The notes under the pieces were generated by a model, which worked only from the letters and a program-made list of their open reading frames with translations, did no database searches and was not told the origin of the DNA. From Gordius sp. MW1 (lineage: Eukaryota > Nematomorpha > Gordioida > Gordea > Gordiidae), in the NCBI GenBank assembly GCA_964036665.1, contig OZ038527.1, positions 434,001-498,000 of the forward strand: a stretch of DNA of 64,000 nucleotides. Reading direction: 5' to 3'. The position numbers and the translations under genes were made by a program. Shown piece by piece: positions 14,490 to 29,184 of the stretch. Position 1 is the first letter of the stretch, and the number at the start of each line of letters is the position of its first letter.

Positions 14490-14666
14490 TAGCGTAAAAA
14501 CGGCTGAGTTATGTTTGGTCGACTAAACATAAACAAATCGAAGGTTTTTTGGTCTGTTTTTCTCAATCGACCTTTAGGCTAAGTCGAAATACAGACCAGA
14601 ATCGGCCGTTAGTCTCATTTGAACCTTAGGCCGATCAAATAAAACCCAGCTGTTTTTACAACTCCA
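14490..14666. mobile_element. Short hAT-like MITE with exact 8-bp duplication
   Basis: Inverted ends (TAGCGTAAAAACGGC and the complement of TGGAGTTGTAAAAACAGC) are flanked by an exact 8-bp repeat, ATGGAAAG, at 14482-14489 and 14667-14674. Same family as the foldback elements at 11640-11910 and 13862-13985. Confidence 0.7.
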
Positions 14667-14674
14667 ATGGAAAG

Positions 14675-17600
14675 GCATGCTTTAAACAACTTAAACGTAA
14701 AGGCGGCTGCGAGACTTATTTTTCAAAATTTTAATCGCATTTTATTTTTGGCTCCCCACGGAATGTTAAAGAGGACAGTTGAAATCTTTTTTCTATAAAG
14801 TGTTTCCTTGAATTCCCTTAACTCTTTTGATTAATTTAGAGCTCATTTTGCTTAAGTCGTTGCATTAGAGACAATTACTATCCAGATCCCGGGCCAGCCT
14901 TCAAAAAATCCATCTACATTAATTGCATTAACGGTTATTCCATACCTTTAATATTTTCGTCTTGTAAAATCATTATCGTGTTTTTTGGTCGATTCTTAGG
15001 ACATGTTAATCTTACAGGAATCACTATTTTTAGCACTTCAATCAAAAGAATTAGTGATAGTAACTCTTCCGACAAAGCTCCAAAATACTTGTATTTTTTA
15101 GCTTATAGAGCTTCGCAAGTAAATGTGCACCAGGATCTTTGAAATATGTAATTAGGTCCGTCCAACCGTTTTATCCATGACTTTAAGCACTTGATCAACT
15201 TCTCTGCCTGATTCTAAAATCTCAAAGGACCACCGAAAAACCTGTTTTTACTAAACCAACTATTTTTAAAGGCTAAAATAAAAACGTATGGTGATAGCAA
15301 AAGATGCGAGATAAAGGAAGACTGAAATTAGGATATGATATCATGAAAAAGCATATGCAACCCGAAAATGTGTATAAATTTTTTAACATAATTATCTTCA
15401 CCCGATCTTTAAACCAAATTGGACTTAGAGAAAAACAAGAAAAGTAAAGAATTTTTTTGATGTTGAACAATTTCTCCGACGAAAGAACCTTTTTCACTAA
15501 AGCGAATTGTGAGTGAAAAACATAAAAATGAAAGAGAAGGGGCTTTGAATAAATTTTAAAGGATGTTTTAACACAAAGAGACAGACTCTTTTCACTATGG
15601 AAGTTGGCGATGTGCGTCGTTTAATTTTTTTCTTTCTCGTGTACTTTCGCAATGAGGGGTGACGTTTGGCTAACCAGCCGTTAACAAACGTTGTGAGATA
15701 TTTTATTAATGTTAAAGTAATTAACAATAATTTTAGATTTTTTGCGCTGGCCTACATTTTTAATATTTATTAGTATTACAATTTCCCGGTTAAAAATTGT
15801 GATGTTTTTCTATAAATCTTTTGCAGAGTACCAACTTATTGATCAATTTATAAAACGGCCCTACATTTCTTAAGTCCGAATATTCAAAAATTTACTAAGT
15901 TTTTTATTTATTGTTTTATGAGTGCTAGATAGATATGTCGTCGTGTGTTTATGTTTTTCCATCACATTTTTAAATAAAAGTAATTTAGCTTGATTAAAAC
16001 ACTTGTAAAATATGCTTCAATTTAGTCATTCTTGAGTGCATGTTTTTTTACGATGTATTACATTTTTGGAAGATCTTTCCTATATGTCTTATATATGACT
16101 AAAAATTATATGTATTTAGGGGCTTGAAGTTTTCTAATAATTGAAGGCGCCCAATGTTTTCTTGGATGATCGTCTCGTGGTGTGTTGTCCAGTTGACACT
16201 ATCTAATTATTTACATCATGTTTCGTCTCATTATCCAAACGCACACACAGACATATGTTACATCACTCATATTATTCCCACAATAAAACCTAGTGTATTT
16301 TATATATATATCGGTATAGCCCCTTTTTTATATACATATATTTTAATCATCCTTAATCTACACATTTTTTTAATCAGTTATTTATATTTTTTCACAACAA
16401 TCGTGGTTTTTAGATATTTATATTTTAAACGTTTCCCCATTTTTATCTTCACATGTGGTCGTTCGTTAAATAGTTATTTATATAAAAATTATGTCTATCA
16501 AAATGACTTTGTAATATAAATGTTAATATGAATGTGTGTAAAGATTTTTAGGGCTCTCGACAGTAACGGAATGCATGTTCATTGTAAGTTTTAATTTGCC
16601 CTTTGGGCTAAGCGTGTAAAAAATTTGAAAAAGATTGAGCGTTTTTTCCTTAAAAATGCCATTGGACGACGTCAACTAAGAGATTTTTTATCTTCTCGCA
16701 ATCATCCTAGCCTATGAATATCGCCTAATTCTTCGTCATTTTGGTGCCGATCTAAATTATCCCACCAATCGTAAAGAAAATGCTGGGCTATAAGCTTGAA
16801 CCAGGGTGATAACTTGATGTTTTTACTGTCTGCCGACTCTATAATAATTATAAAAAAAATTTACATGGAACTCGAGGAAATTGTGATTTGGACGCCTAAA
16901 AATACAATTATACGTGTTACATAAATTTATAAGTACGACTAGCATGCACAAGTTCCAAAAGATGGGGGTATAATAGAAACATTTTAAATATATAAATTGT
17001 ATGATTTATACGTTTACAAAATATTATAAGCCCCGAGCACTTCCACTTATCAAAATTCTTACCACAGTGTCTGGGCTTATAAATTTTGACATATTTTGCT
17101 GTATAGGATCAAAAACGTGCTATCTTAACTAATAAAGTATATAGATTTAGCTATAAAATTTTATATACAAAACAATTTTTTAGCTTACATTAAATACAGT
17201 TAAATTTCTTGATATTATTTTAGTATGAAGGTAACAAGTAGGTGACTCTCGAATCGCCATACTATTTGCAATGTTTTTTGATGCTTTATAAAGGATAAAT
17301 ATTGGTATAACCCTAGATTCAATCCTCAATTAGACCCCCCCCAACCTACTATAAGATTTGATCAATCTATTGCAACTTTATGAATAGTATAACTTTATAC
17401 ATGTAATATCTTATTCATAAATTGGGGATTTCATTGAAGACGTTATACATTCATTTAAAAGTTCCAAGAATGGATAGGATTTCTAATGAGGGAAGAACTT
17501 TAGGTTTAAATGATAATCTATAGAGGCGAAACAAAAAAAGCTTATTCGCCAGCAGACCAATCGATATTTATTAAAATTAAATAATCATTATAGATTATAA

Positions 17601-20200
17601 ATGGAGTGGTAATTTAACCTTAAAAAACGTTAAATGCCATTTTCACACCTTTATCTGAAAATCGCGAGGTTTGGGGGAAAAAACGTATTATTTACTTCAG
17701 CATATAATTCTCTATTATTTCTTGTCAGATTATGCCATGGAATCTCAAGTCCCTAATTGTAGTGCCATAAGCGCGTCGCGATAATTATAATAAGGTGTAG
17801 ATATAAAACCGGAATTTGTGCATAAGAAATAGACGTTTATTGTAGCAAAACCCAATAAAAATCTTTTATTTCAAGCATTGTTCATCGCTGTCTACATGCT
17901 CTCTAGCTGCTTGACAATTTGCGGATACGATGCCAAAATAAATGTTGCGCTTTTGAGGCAAACCCGTCATCGCGCACCATTTACGCACATTTTCTTGATA
18001 AGTGAAGCGTAAGCTAGTGCACGTTCATCAATGCAAATAGTGATAATTACACGTTGCAACAAGGAAAATCAAAAGGGAAACAACTGTTTGCAGATTCTGG
18101 TAGAGTTTTTCACTTTTTCCTAAACGTCAAATTCTTTAAATATTCGCTGTCAAAGTTTCCAAAACAGCGATTTCAACGCTTTTAGAACGTCTATAAACTT
18201 GCAAATTAATGGGTAGAAATTTTATTTAATAGATTCAATTCGTAGATAAAGGGGAAGAGGAATGTATCTACAATTTTTTATCCTAGCACATTTACTTTTT
18301 AAATTATATAAAAATTTAACTTATCCATCTTTTTACATTGACTTGTTTATACACTCTACTAATACTACCAATACACTACTACCACTGCCGTAAATGGTTG
18401 TGAGCTACCAAGTACAATCTTATCTTATTCACCTCTTATCCCTATATTCGCCTATGCAAATTATTGTAATTTTTTTGTATTTTAAAAAATGATAAAAATC
18501 GAGTTATATTAGTTAGAAAAGTCATCCAACTCTTTATCTATCATCTTCAGAACAAGCTTATTTTATAAAAACGTTTATACAAATCGATTGAGGGTTATAA
18601 AAAGGTTCTGTTATATCCGGTAATTTCATTAAGTTACACCATAACCCTAATTTTACTATATTAGGGATGAATGGTAATTAGATAAATTTTATGAGTTGCT
18701 ACACTTCTAACTAATCTATAGCTAAGAAGGAATTATGTAATAACTAAAATAGCTGATAACCGTCAACAATATTTATCAAATGCCAGGTTACAATCTAGCT
18801 TCTTTTAAACATCGCAACTCGCCAAATAGTAGAAGGAGTGTCGTAGTAACTTTAAAGACTCTGAGTAACAAGATCGATGTTCGGCTAAGTCATATTTTGA
18901 GATAATTAATTAAGAAATTTGCTAAAAACATAAAAATTCTTAGCAATATAAAAATTTCCTAATTTTACAGAATTTATAACGTTTAGTACAGCATAGCGTT
19001 GTTTGTAAAAAGTGGAGTTTTCCCTATGATAACAATATCACTTTTCAACTTGTAAGGTTTCACATACAACTGTTAAATGCTTCGTTACGTTTTGGTCCAC
19101 TGTCGATTAGGTTTGCAACAAATTTGCTAGGCGATTAAGTTTAGTTTCCATCGTTGTTTGACACAAATTTAGGTGAAATATATATGGGAATGTTGCCAAA
19201 AATTGCGAATGAATAATTTATACAAGCCTATCGTAGAAAAATTATGTGGTCCAGTGTGCTGCAAAGGTGAATTTTTTACGACCCGTTCCCGACCCATACA
19301 GTATACTCAAGCCTTAATTAAATTTTTAGGAATATGCCAAGCGCAGCAATATTATTCAATAATTTAGTTAGCCTTTTGAATGAATCACAAATAATACATC
19401 ATAGGTGACAGTGTTTTGTAGTCAATTCGTTTCAAAAACGGTTAATTTGCTTTACATTTCTAATCATATCAGATAGTTTGAGCATATTTAGATTTAACTG
19501 TATACTAGTAAGGGGATCTTTGTCAATTATAACATCGAAAAATTCTTTAAAATATCCCTTCCATCATCTGCCTTATTTTAAATTGGTTATTTAAGGAACT
19601 TCGACAGAGCGACTTTTCTTCCCCCTTATCTTAGTCATTTTGCACTCTGGCCTATAGCCCACTTTGTCATCCAAGTTAGCTAATCATCTCGGTGCGAGCA
19701 GCATTTCGCCCTGCTACAACGACCTTCTAAATATCCCAATTAGATAAAAATAACATTCGCATTCCTAAAAGACCAAAATCTAATGACTTTCATCTTCTCA
19801 ATGTTAGATAAACATAAGAATTTGATTAAATCCAAAAAGTCCTTAAACTTATCCAAATCATGCCACCTTATAGCTAGAGCTTTCTTTCTTTCTAACAATT
19901 ACTTTAATAGTTCCCTATTCGAAGCCTTGCCTCCTTTGGTATGGTTTAAAGCTCGTATCGGCGTTTAGCTTAAGTTTGCAATCAGCTCCTCCCATTTTTC
20001 ATTGACCCACCACTAAAAATTCGTGGTAAATAGACAATAGGGTTCAAACTTTTTGGTTATAATTATGGCCCGTCAACATTCCCTTTGGCGTTATATTTAT
20101 AATTCTAGGATCTTTACTTCTTCCTAGCTCCATATCAAGTAGACAATGTTGCTTAACGAATTTTTCTCTAGGTAGTACCGTGCAATCTTTAATAGCCCAT
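14675..20200. other. Gene-free AT-rich stretch
   Basis: I found no supportable gene, RNA gene or intact element in this interval. Open frames are short, AT-driven and lack recognisable domains or convincing splice context. Confidence 0.5.
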
Positions 20201-20219
20201 AAATTCTTTCCTTTTATGA

Positions 20220-21010
20220 ACAGATATTATATTTTTTTATAAAGAGGGCCCGATTTAAGACGGGTGGAAACCGCGAATCAAATAAGAATAACTCTAATTT
20301 ATATGTCATCTAGGACACATTTTAAATTATAGACTAATTTGACTAAATTATCTTTATCTCTTTTAGAATGTGACTTGAAAATAAAAACAGACATATAACG
20401 TTTTCGCTCTTATTGGAGCTCATCAGTATGCCATAGTTAATTCTCTAGTCACATAGTAATCGAGATAGCTATATATAAGACCAAATTAGATTTTCACGTT
20501 TACGGTGTTTAAGGATAATACTTATTAAATCTTATTTGATTCGCGGTTTCGACCCGTCGTAAATCGGGCCCTCTTTATAAAAACCCCAACCGGAATCGTA
20601 TTATAAATCTTTATTTCAACAAAATTTCAAACAAATATTATTTACGCCACAATTACGGTGGGTTTAATGAGTTTTATCCTTAAACACCGTAAACGTGAAA
20701 ATCTAATTTGGCCTTATATATAGCTATCTCGATTACTATGTGACTAGAGAATTAACTATGGCATACTGATGAGCTCCAATAAGAGCGAAAACGTTATATG
20801 TCTGTTTTAATTTTCAAGTCACATTCTAAAAGAGATAGGGATAATTTAGTCAAATTAGTCTCTAGTTTAAAATGTGTCCTAGATGACATATAAATTAGAG
20901 TTATTCTTATTTGATTCGCGGTTTCCACCCGTCGTGAATCGGGCCCTCTTTATAAAAACCCCAAACGGATTCGTATTATAAATCTTTATTTCAACAAAAT
21001 TTCAAACAGA
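20220..21010. repeat. Large imperfect palindrome with three copies of one terminal module
   Basis: The left arm (about 20244-20515) recurs inverted at about 20670-20955. Between them sits an extra forward copy of the end module. The module, TTGATTCGCGGTTTC followed by CGGGCCCTCTTTATAAAA, appears forward near 20535-20600 and 20910-20975 and reversed near 20240-20285. The two forward modules are followed by the same flank (CTTTATTTCAACAAAATTTC). This looks like a rearranged foldback transposon. No coding sequence was seen. Confidence 0.65.
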
Positions 21011-21489
21011 TATTATATTTGACAAAAGATCTTTGCACTTCTATAAGTCATTTGAAAAAAGATGTTAACTATAACCACATTAAATATTTTGAACATAGCA
21101 ATTTTTAGTTTAATTATGCCCAAGTAATTTACATCGTCTAACTTTATTCCTTGTATTCCCTATTCCAATGATTAAAAGAAATGTTAATTTTCAGTTATTG
21201 AAATTCCACTTTACCTTCAAAGAATCCTTAAGCAACAATAATGCCTCAATTTCTAATATTATGATCCCCTGTTAAAATGCTTGCATCCATCTCCTAATTC
21301 CAAAGCTTGCGCTTTAACATCTCCTGGAGTACTACAAAGGTTTTTTGGTAAAAGTGCCCATATTGCAGCAAGATATTCTCATCCTATCTACAACCATATC
21401 TCTCAGCCGTCTTAGTTGTGAGTAAAAAGTTGTGTGTTTATCGCACTGCATGGACTAAAATACCATTAACAACGAAAACGGATAAGGAA

Positions 21490-22680
21490 TTTAATTGTGG
21501 ATAGAATGCGAATAACGTGCTGGAATGTGGGCTCCTTAACGGGAAAGAGCATCGAGATCGCACAAATGCTAAAAAGAAAGATATACATAGCGTGCTTATA
21601 AGAGACGAGGTGGAACCGAACCATAGCTCGGGAATTAGGAGAAGGATACAAGCTATTCTACAGTGGGTCACCAAATCGTAGAAACGGGGTCAGTACCGTT
21701 CTAAGCGAATCATTCAAGGACAAGGTGGTGGAAGTCAAGCGTTATTCCGACAGGCTAATGTGGGTGAAGAATGCAGATCAAGGGGGCCTCCTAACCGTTA
21801 TGTGCACGTATGCTCCCCAAATTGGGTGTATGGAATCAGAGAAAGACATATTCTTTGATTCATCGGAAAAGGAAATACAAGGAATAGGACAGGAAGAAAG
21901 GCTATTGAGGCAGATTTCAACGCTCACGTAGGGAAAGATCGACTCGGGTATGAACACAATCATGGAGGCTATGGGCATGGTCTGAAGAACAAAGAAGAGG
22001 AAAACTTCTCCAAGTATCTCAAGCATATGACATGGCAATCGTTAACACCTATTTTCAAAAACGCGAAGATTATATTGTGACCCATAGAAGTGGGAAGCAT
22101 AAATTGACTATTTGCTTATACGGTGAAAGGACTTATGGAGTATCAAGGATTGCAAAGTAATACCGGGAGAAGAAATCGCCAGGCAACATCGTCCCCATGT
22201 TATAAACCTTGACAGAAGAGTAATTCCCGAAATAAGAAAGGTATATGAATGAACCTCGAATTCGATATGAAAGGTTAAAGGATAGGTCGACGAACGAAGA
22301 ATACCATCAAAAGGCCTCCTCACTCTTGGGTGCAAGGAAGTTGCAAAGGGACGTAGACGACGATTGAGAGACGCTATCTAAGGACATTAAGGGAACAGCG
22401 ATTCGTGTTTTAGGACAGACCAAAGGAGGCAAAGCTATGAATAGGGAACTATGGTGGTGGGATCAATCGGTTAGGGATTTCATCGAAAGAAAGAAAAATC
22501 TATATAGACGGTGGCATAAGTCAAAAAAGGTCGGAGGATTATTAAGAGAATAAGGGAGTCGCGAAGAATGGTGCATACACCGAGATGGCGAACAAACTGA
22601 ATCATAAAGGGGGCGATAGGCTTATGTACAAATTGATTAAGACAAGAGGGAAGATGTCGCGATGTAGGGGCCCTTAAAGT
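21490..22680 (+). pseudogene. Decayed RTE-like LINE, apurinic endonuclease domain
   Basis: Reading across frameshifts on the plus strand shows the order of a LINE endonuclease: ITCWNVGSLTGKSIEIAQML, ETRWNRTIA, LGEGYKLFYSG, NRRNGVSTVLSESFKDKVVE, RYSDRLMWVK, CTYAPQIG, DFNAHVGKDRLGYEHNHGG. This is the pattern of endonucleases in RTE/BovB-like non-LTR retrotransposons. Several in-frame stops and frame changes (for example after about 21600, 21930 and 22080) show it is dead. The reverse transcriptase is not recognisable downstream, so the copy is truncated. Confidence 0.8.
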
Positions 22681-22689
22681 AGTCAAAAG

Positions 22690-24250
22690 CGTCTCGATAC
22701 AGACGCAAATATAAATATGTAAGGACTCTTTCACAATGATAAAGCACGGCACAAATGATAAAGATGCATCAAAGGCAATGGACAATAATATATACATATA
22801 GTATATTTTTTGATTAAATTGATATAAAAACTTAAACAAACATAGATGGTCAGGACTAAGGTCAAAATTTTAAATTTAATTTGGATATCAAATGAAGATT
22901 ACAATTTTCCTAGCTAAGAGACTCATTCTCTTGAATCCAATCAACAATGACCCAGATTAGCTTATGTAAAAAACTATTGTAAGAGCCTTTTGTAAATATT
23001 GTATTCTCAAACGCAAAACTACTGAAGGATTTTTATGTCATACAAAAAGTCAAAAGTCAAACTGTTGATGCATTTAATAGGTGCAAACACGCATGATGCT
23101 GTTAATGTTTAAAACTCACTTGAATTTACATACATATTATTCATTTATTAAACAGCCATATAAATGGTCAATCCAAATATGAGGAAGCTTATTGTCCTAT
23201 AATAAAAACCATTATAATTTGTGGTGAGAATTTTAATAATTCACCTATTATTTAAAACTTGGATAGAGGTAATTCTACAATATTGTCTATATAGGGGATT
23301 GTATATATGGGTGAAATTTTTATTCAAAGGGCAATGTTAAAAGGCAAAAAATGCTGTAAAAAATGATTAATTTTAAATTCACTATAAAGAAATTTTCAAT
23401 CCATGATTATACCTCTTAATTTAATTAATGTATACAGAAATAGGAGTGACATAGAAGTGAAAAGGGTAACATGTTAAATTGTTAATCTTTGATGACCTGG
23501 GGCTTTTCTTAATATCGGAATTTGCTGTGCAGCAAAAATCGTTGTACGGGGTATAACATAGCCGTGTCTTAACTTCGAATTCACAGCAGATTTACATTTC
23601 AGACGCATAATATAACAGCAATTAATCTCAAGAGTTGAAATAAACAAAAAAACGTTTTTAACTAACAAAAAACAAAATATTTATAATTATAACCGAGTTT
23701 GACACATGAAATTGAATCGGATATTTAATAAAGTTAAATTCGCGCCATTTGAATCTGAATCCGATATTAAGACAAGCCTTTAGAGGGAATGTGTAAGCCA
23801 ATATTTACATACATAAATTTTAAGTCATTCAAACAATATCTAATAACAACATTAAATATATTCATCAATTTAATAAACCTGTAAGTAAGAATGGTAGCAA
23901 AATCAAAAAATTTCACTTAAAACTTTTTATTTTTAGTTTGCAAACAAGTTTATCACATACCAAATTAAATTATAAAGAAATGACCAATAAAAACAAAAGC
24001 TAGCAAAACTTTAGTTAGGCAAAAGTGGTGTCTTAGGAGACATCAATGACCTTGGTTATTGTATAAGATAATTAAATAAAAAGATAAATTATACAAGGAT
24101 TAAGATAAAATAAACACATGTTATTACAACTTATATGCTTAAAATTTATCATTTAAAGAATATAACCTTTAACAACAAAATAAAAAACATTCTATCCAAA
24201 AATTGATAGCTATAAAAAAGTTTATAGAAAGATTCTTATGAGAATTGTTT
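22690..24250. other. Gene-free stretch downstream of the isomerase gene
   Basis: AT-rich sequence. The last exon of the isopentenyl-diphosphate isomerase gene could lie here on the minus strand, but I could not recognise one. Confidence 0.4.
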
Positions 24251-25106
<856 letters not shown>

Positions 25107-25373
25107 ACTTATTTCTTATTATCTAATTTGAATACTTGCAAGCGCTCGAGTTTTGTGCATATTAATAATGGTCAAAGTAACGAAAAACATTTGGTAAGAA
25201 ATAAAAGCTTTAAAATTTAAAACAAAATTAGTGGGGCACAAAAGCTTTATAAGATAAATAAATAATATGTTATATTTTAATAACTTTAAGCTGTGACACT
25301 TTTGTATTTAAAAAATTGCTAAAACATGATTATAATTTGCACGAAATGCAAAATATGTTTGAAGAAGATAGAG

Positions 25374-25640
25374 CAGTGGCGTAAATAGGGGGGGGGGAAA
25401 CGGAAAATTTCCCCCCTTGGAAAAAATTAAAAAAAAATTTTATAGCTTCTCAACGCTGAGGAGGCTAAAAACTTACATTAAAAATACCATGTCTAAGAAT
25501 AGATTAAATGGATTGGCTTTATTGACAATTCACCGGGAGTTAGCTCCTACTTTCGATGAAGTTCTTTGAAATAAAAATGCTATCAAAATTTTTTTGACAT
25601 TTCCCCCCCCCCCTTTGAGAAAATCCTGGCTACGCGCCTG
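25374..25640. mobile_element. hAT MITE, CAGTGGCGTA/CAGGCGCGTAGCC ends
   Basis: 267-bp element with inverted ends CAGTGGCGTAAATAGG and CAGGCGCGTAGCCAGG (right end read on the other strand). An exact 8-bp duplication, AGATAGAG, lies at 25366-25373 and 25641-25648. G and C runs sit just inside each end. It is an internally deleted hAT element. Confidence 0.9.
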
Positions 25641-26042
25641 AGATAGAGATATAAAAAAAATTTAAATGTTGTTAAAACCACGGAGAGTTGTCTATCTATC
25701 TTCTATAGCTTTCATTTAGGTTTTACTACTTGATGGGTTTCAACAGAGAGAGAAATACTTCCAGTTGTGGTCAAGCATGCTCTCATAATCCAATAATCCA
25801 AAAACGTGAGGAAAATTAAATTCAATTTAAATGTTTATCGTTACTTACGACCTCTAATCGTATATAGATGCGCGATTTATATATTCCTTACTATTGTTAT
25901 AATTTTAATATAATAAAATACACTGCCAACCCTTTTTACTATAACTGATGACCCCGTATTTTGAAGGAGCCGTTCTTTTTATTCCTCCTCCGAACACTCC
26001 ATATAGTATCGGCATAAAGGTTATCTTACTTATAGTAATGCA

Positions 26043-27190
26043 TAGTGATGCGGAAAAACCGAGAAAAATCTCGGTCTCGTCTCGTCTCGTCTCGAAAAAC
26101 CGAGACGAGACGAGACGAGAATTTGAAAAATGGAGTCGAGATCGAGACGAGAATTTTGATGTCGAGACGAGACGATACGAGATTTTCTCGGCGAGATCTC
26201 GACTTTTTATTGATCGTTAGATTTTAGTAAATTATTGTGTATTTTAATTTACATTTAAGGTATTAAGTGTAAATCAATATGTATGGAATATATTTAATAT
26301 TAAAAAAATTCACAAGTGTAGTAAATATTATATATTTTTGCAAAAAAAATAAAATTTGGCAATCATTTACCTAAGTATGGTTGATTTTTGTCATACATTT
26401 AAATACGTACTCTTTAATTTAAAGTTTAAAACCTTATGTTCTTAATTCTATAAAAATGCTGCTTTTATTGTTGTTTTACAACGTTTTAATTTCTGCAACT
26501 AGTTATCAATTCTATAAATAATAATAACATCATTAAATGTCACTCGCATAAACATGCAATAAACACTATGGGCTATAACTGATGATGGTTATATTAATGG
26601 ACTTAAACGTTTGCCTTAAATATGTTAAGGTCTACTTTGAATCATTAGCAAAGGTTAATAAAGGGTCTCATTTTGCTCACTTATGCAACTATATCAACTA
26701 TAAGCGAACTTATAATTTTCGAAGTCCATTTATAGTTGACAGACACAGTGAATTTGATGCAAATATTATAATTTGCTAGAACAATAAAATTTAATCTTTT
26801 ATATTTCAAATTTATTTATAGTTTTTTTAGTCTGCACTTTTTATAGAAAATGTTATCTTTATGAGTTAATTCATATCTTTATATTGTCAATGAGATGTCG
26901 TGTCCCGCTAAATCTTTAAAAAGTTTGTGTATTAAAGTTTTTCCAAAAATATAAAATTTGCCATTTGGATTTTTGAACACTTATTTATATTTTTAATAAA
27001 ATAGGAGAAATTTTTATTCCGTATATATTTTTTTTTAAAAGTCGAGACGAGACGAGAATTCTCGTCGAGACGAGACGAGACCGAGATTTTTCTAGACCGA
27101 GACGAGACGAGATCGAGATTTTCCTAATCGCTCCCGAGACGAGACGAGATTTTGTATTCGAGACCGAGACGAGACGAGATCGAAACACTA
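26043..27190 (+). mobile_element. Non-autonomous hAT element, CTCGT-array family, copy A
   Basis: Ends are TAGTGATGCGG and the complement of TAGTGTTTCG, with an exact 8-bp duplication GTAATGCA at 26035-26042 and 27191-27198. Subterminal regions (26060-26215 and 27040-27185) are dense arrays of CGAGA/CTCGT in both orientations. The AT-rich interior is shared in inverse orientation with 54947-56107 and partly with 36895-39751. No transposase remains. Confidence 0.92.
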
Positions 27191-27306
27191 GTAATGCAAC
27201 TTGGATAGATTGGGCATTACTTCATCATCACCAAATAATATTGGCAATTAAATGATCGAGATGCAACAATCAACCCCTTCAACCTCCAAATAATCTCTAT
27301 GTACAC

Positions 27307-28409
27307 TAGTGTTGCGACCTCGTCTCGTCTCGGTCTCGAAAGCAAAATCTCATCTCGTCTCGGGTGCTATTAAAATCTCGATCTCGTCTCGCCTTAGAAA
27401 AATCTCGATCTTGTCTCGTCTCGACGAGAATTCTCGTCTCGTCTCGACTTTTAAAAATAATTATAACATATATTTTTTTCTGACTCTTATAAATTATTAT
27501 ATAAGATATGGAACCAATTTTTTATCACACCCCAAAACACAAGCTAGATAGGTATTTTAAGATAGGAAGCATTATTAGAGGTGTTATATACTACTTGCCT
27601 CGAGTATAAAGTTGCTAAACAATTTTCGTTTCCAGACTAAGGCTCAATAAAAGGATAAAGTTTAATAATATCATCATATTTTAACATAATGAATTTATTG
27701 AGATCTTATATAATAACGTTGAAATAATGACAAAAATGCGATAGTAAACTTTTAAAGATATCATTATTTATAACAAGTAATTATCTGAACATTGTAAATA
27801 CAATAAAATGCATTTTTGTTGGAAGAAGATAAAAGTTTTGAGATCTTACGTTAATCGCACACATATAACAATATAAAATTTTCTTTAAAGCACAATTTAC
27901 ACTTCCCCATTTTATTTGATTTATCCTTGGATACTGGGAAATGTTTGAGCAGCTTGCTCTTTTTTGTGTTAGATGATGAACTTGTTGCGCAAACTCATAG
28001 GTCTAAATAATTTTATATTATATAAGCTATACAAATAAGTAAGAAATACCTAATTAATTTCTCAAATACCCTAAGGGCTACTAGCACTATGTTGTCTATT
28101 AGGATTATATTACAAATTTGAAATTTGCGCGAAGCGGATAATTAGGTGCGTATGTAATTTACTATCAAAAGTTTCAAAATCATATTAATTTGCATTTTAT
28201 ACCCTAAATTTAAATCTCATAAAATAGAAATTCTTAATTAGTTAAATTAAGACTTAATAGATAAAAATTAAAGTCAAGATCTCGCCGATAAAATCTCGTC
28301 TCGCCTCGAGGTCAAAATTCTCGTCTCGATCTCGACTCAATTTTTCAAAATCTCGTCTCGTCTCGGTCGAGACGAGGCCGAGATTTTTCTCGGTTTTTCC
28401 GCATCATTA
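27307..28409 (-). mobile_element. Non-autonomous hAT element, CTCGT-array family, copy B with different interior
   Basis: Ends TAGTGTTGCG and the complement of TAATGATGCGG, with a near-exact duplication ATGTACAC (27299-27306) and ATGTATAC (28410-28417). The CTCGT arrays match copy A, but the interior (about 27460-28260) shows no visible similarity to copies A or C. It lies 116 bp from copy A in opposite orientation. Confidence 0.85.
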
Positions 28410-29184
28410 ATGTATACGTGTATGCCGTGAGGGATTAAAGCTGCCTACATTTTGTCAAAACGATGGAAACCTATAAAACACTGCTTCCATCAACCTTTGC
28501 AACGTTGCCCGAGACTAAAATTGTCCACTGCTCCTCATGGCCATATTCACAATCACATCAACAATTCAACACAACACCTACACGACCTTTTGTTATGAGC
28601 AAAGACTTACGCAATTTAGGCAAGGCTTCATGACACAAATAACAACATTCTTTAATCTGTTGCTAAAATAATTTCTCCATCATCAACTTTCTCACCCACG
28701 AGAACCGTATTAGTAATCGTCGATCGGGATTCCAATTGAAGATGTTATATTATTTATATCAACACCCTGCTCAACAATCACTCAACCACCATCACTTACA
28801 GAACTATCATCATTAAACAAAAAAATATCATCATACAAATTATAATCTCTTTTTCTTTTTTATAGAGGAGTATCTGTAGTGAGACTATTAAATGTTTAGT
28901 TCATTTACCTCGAAAGAGGATTGGTAGGGATACGCAAAGGTTAAAAGATAAAAAATACGTAAAGTAATTTAACTTGAATTTGAATGTTTATCGTTACTTA
29001 CAACACTTACTGATGCGCGATTTATATATTACTTCCTACTGTTATAATTTTATATATTCCTTAGTACTTATATAACTTTAAAATACACTACCAACCCTTT
29101 TTACTATAACCTTGTCATCAATATTAAGGGAATAGGCTCTATGTTCTTTGTAGAGGGATTATTTGTCGTTGCTTTTAATACTTG

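Noticed and set aside
16154..16519. 121-codon open frame, hydrophobic, Y/I/F-rich
   Set aside because: Composition is what AT-rich random sequence gives; no domain, splice or conservation signal.
26060..27180. Dense CTCGT/CGAGA repeats resembling a CRISPR or satellite array
   Set aside because: Repeat length is irregular, there are no spacers, and the arrays are bounded by hAT ends and 8-bp duplications in a eukaryotic genome.
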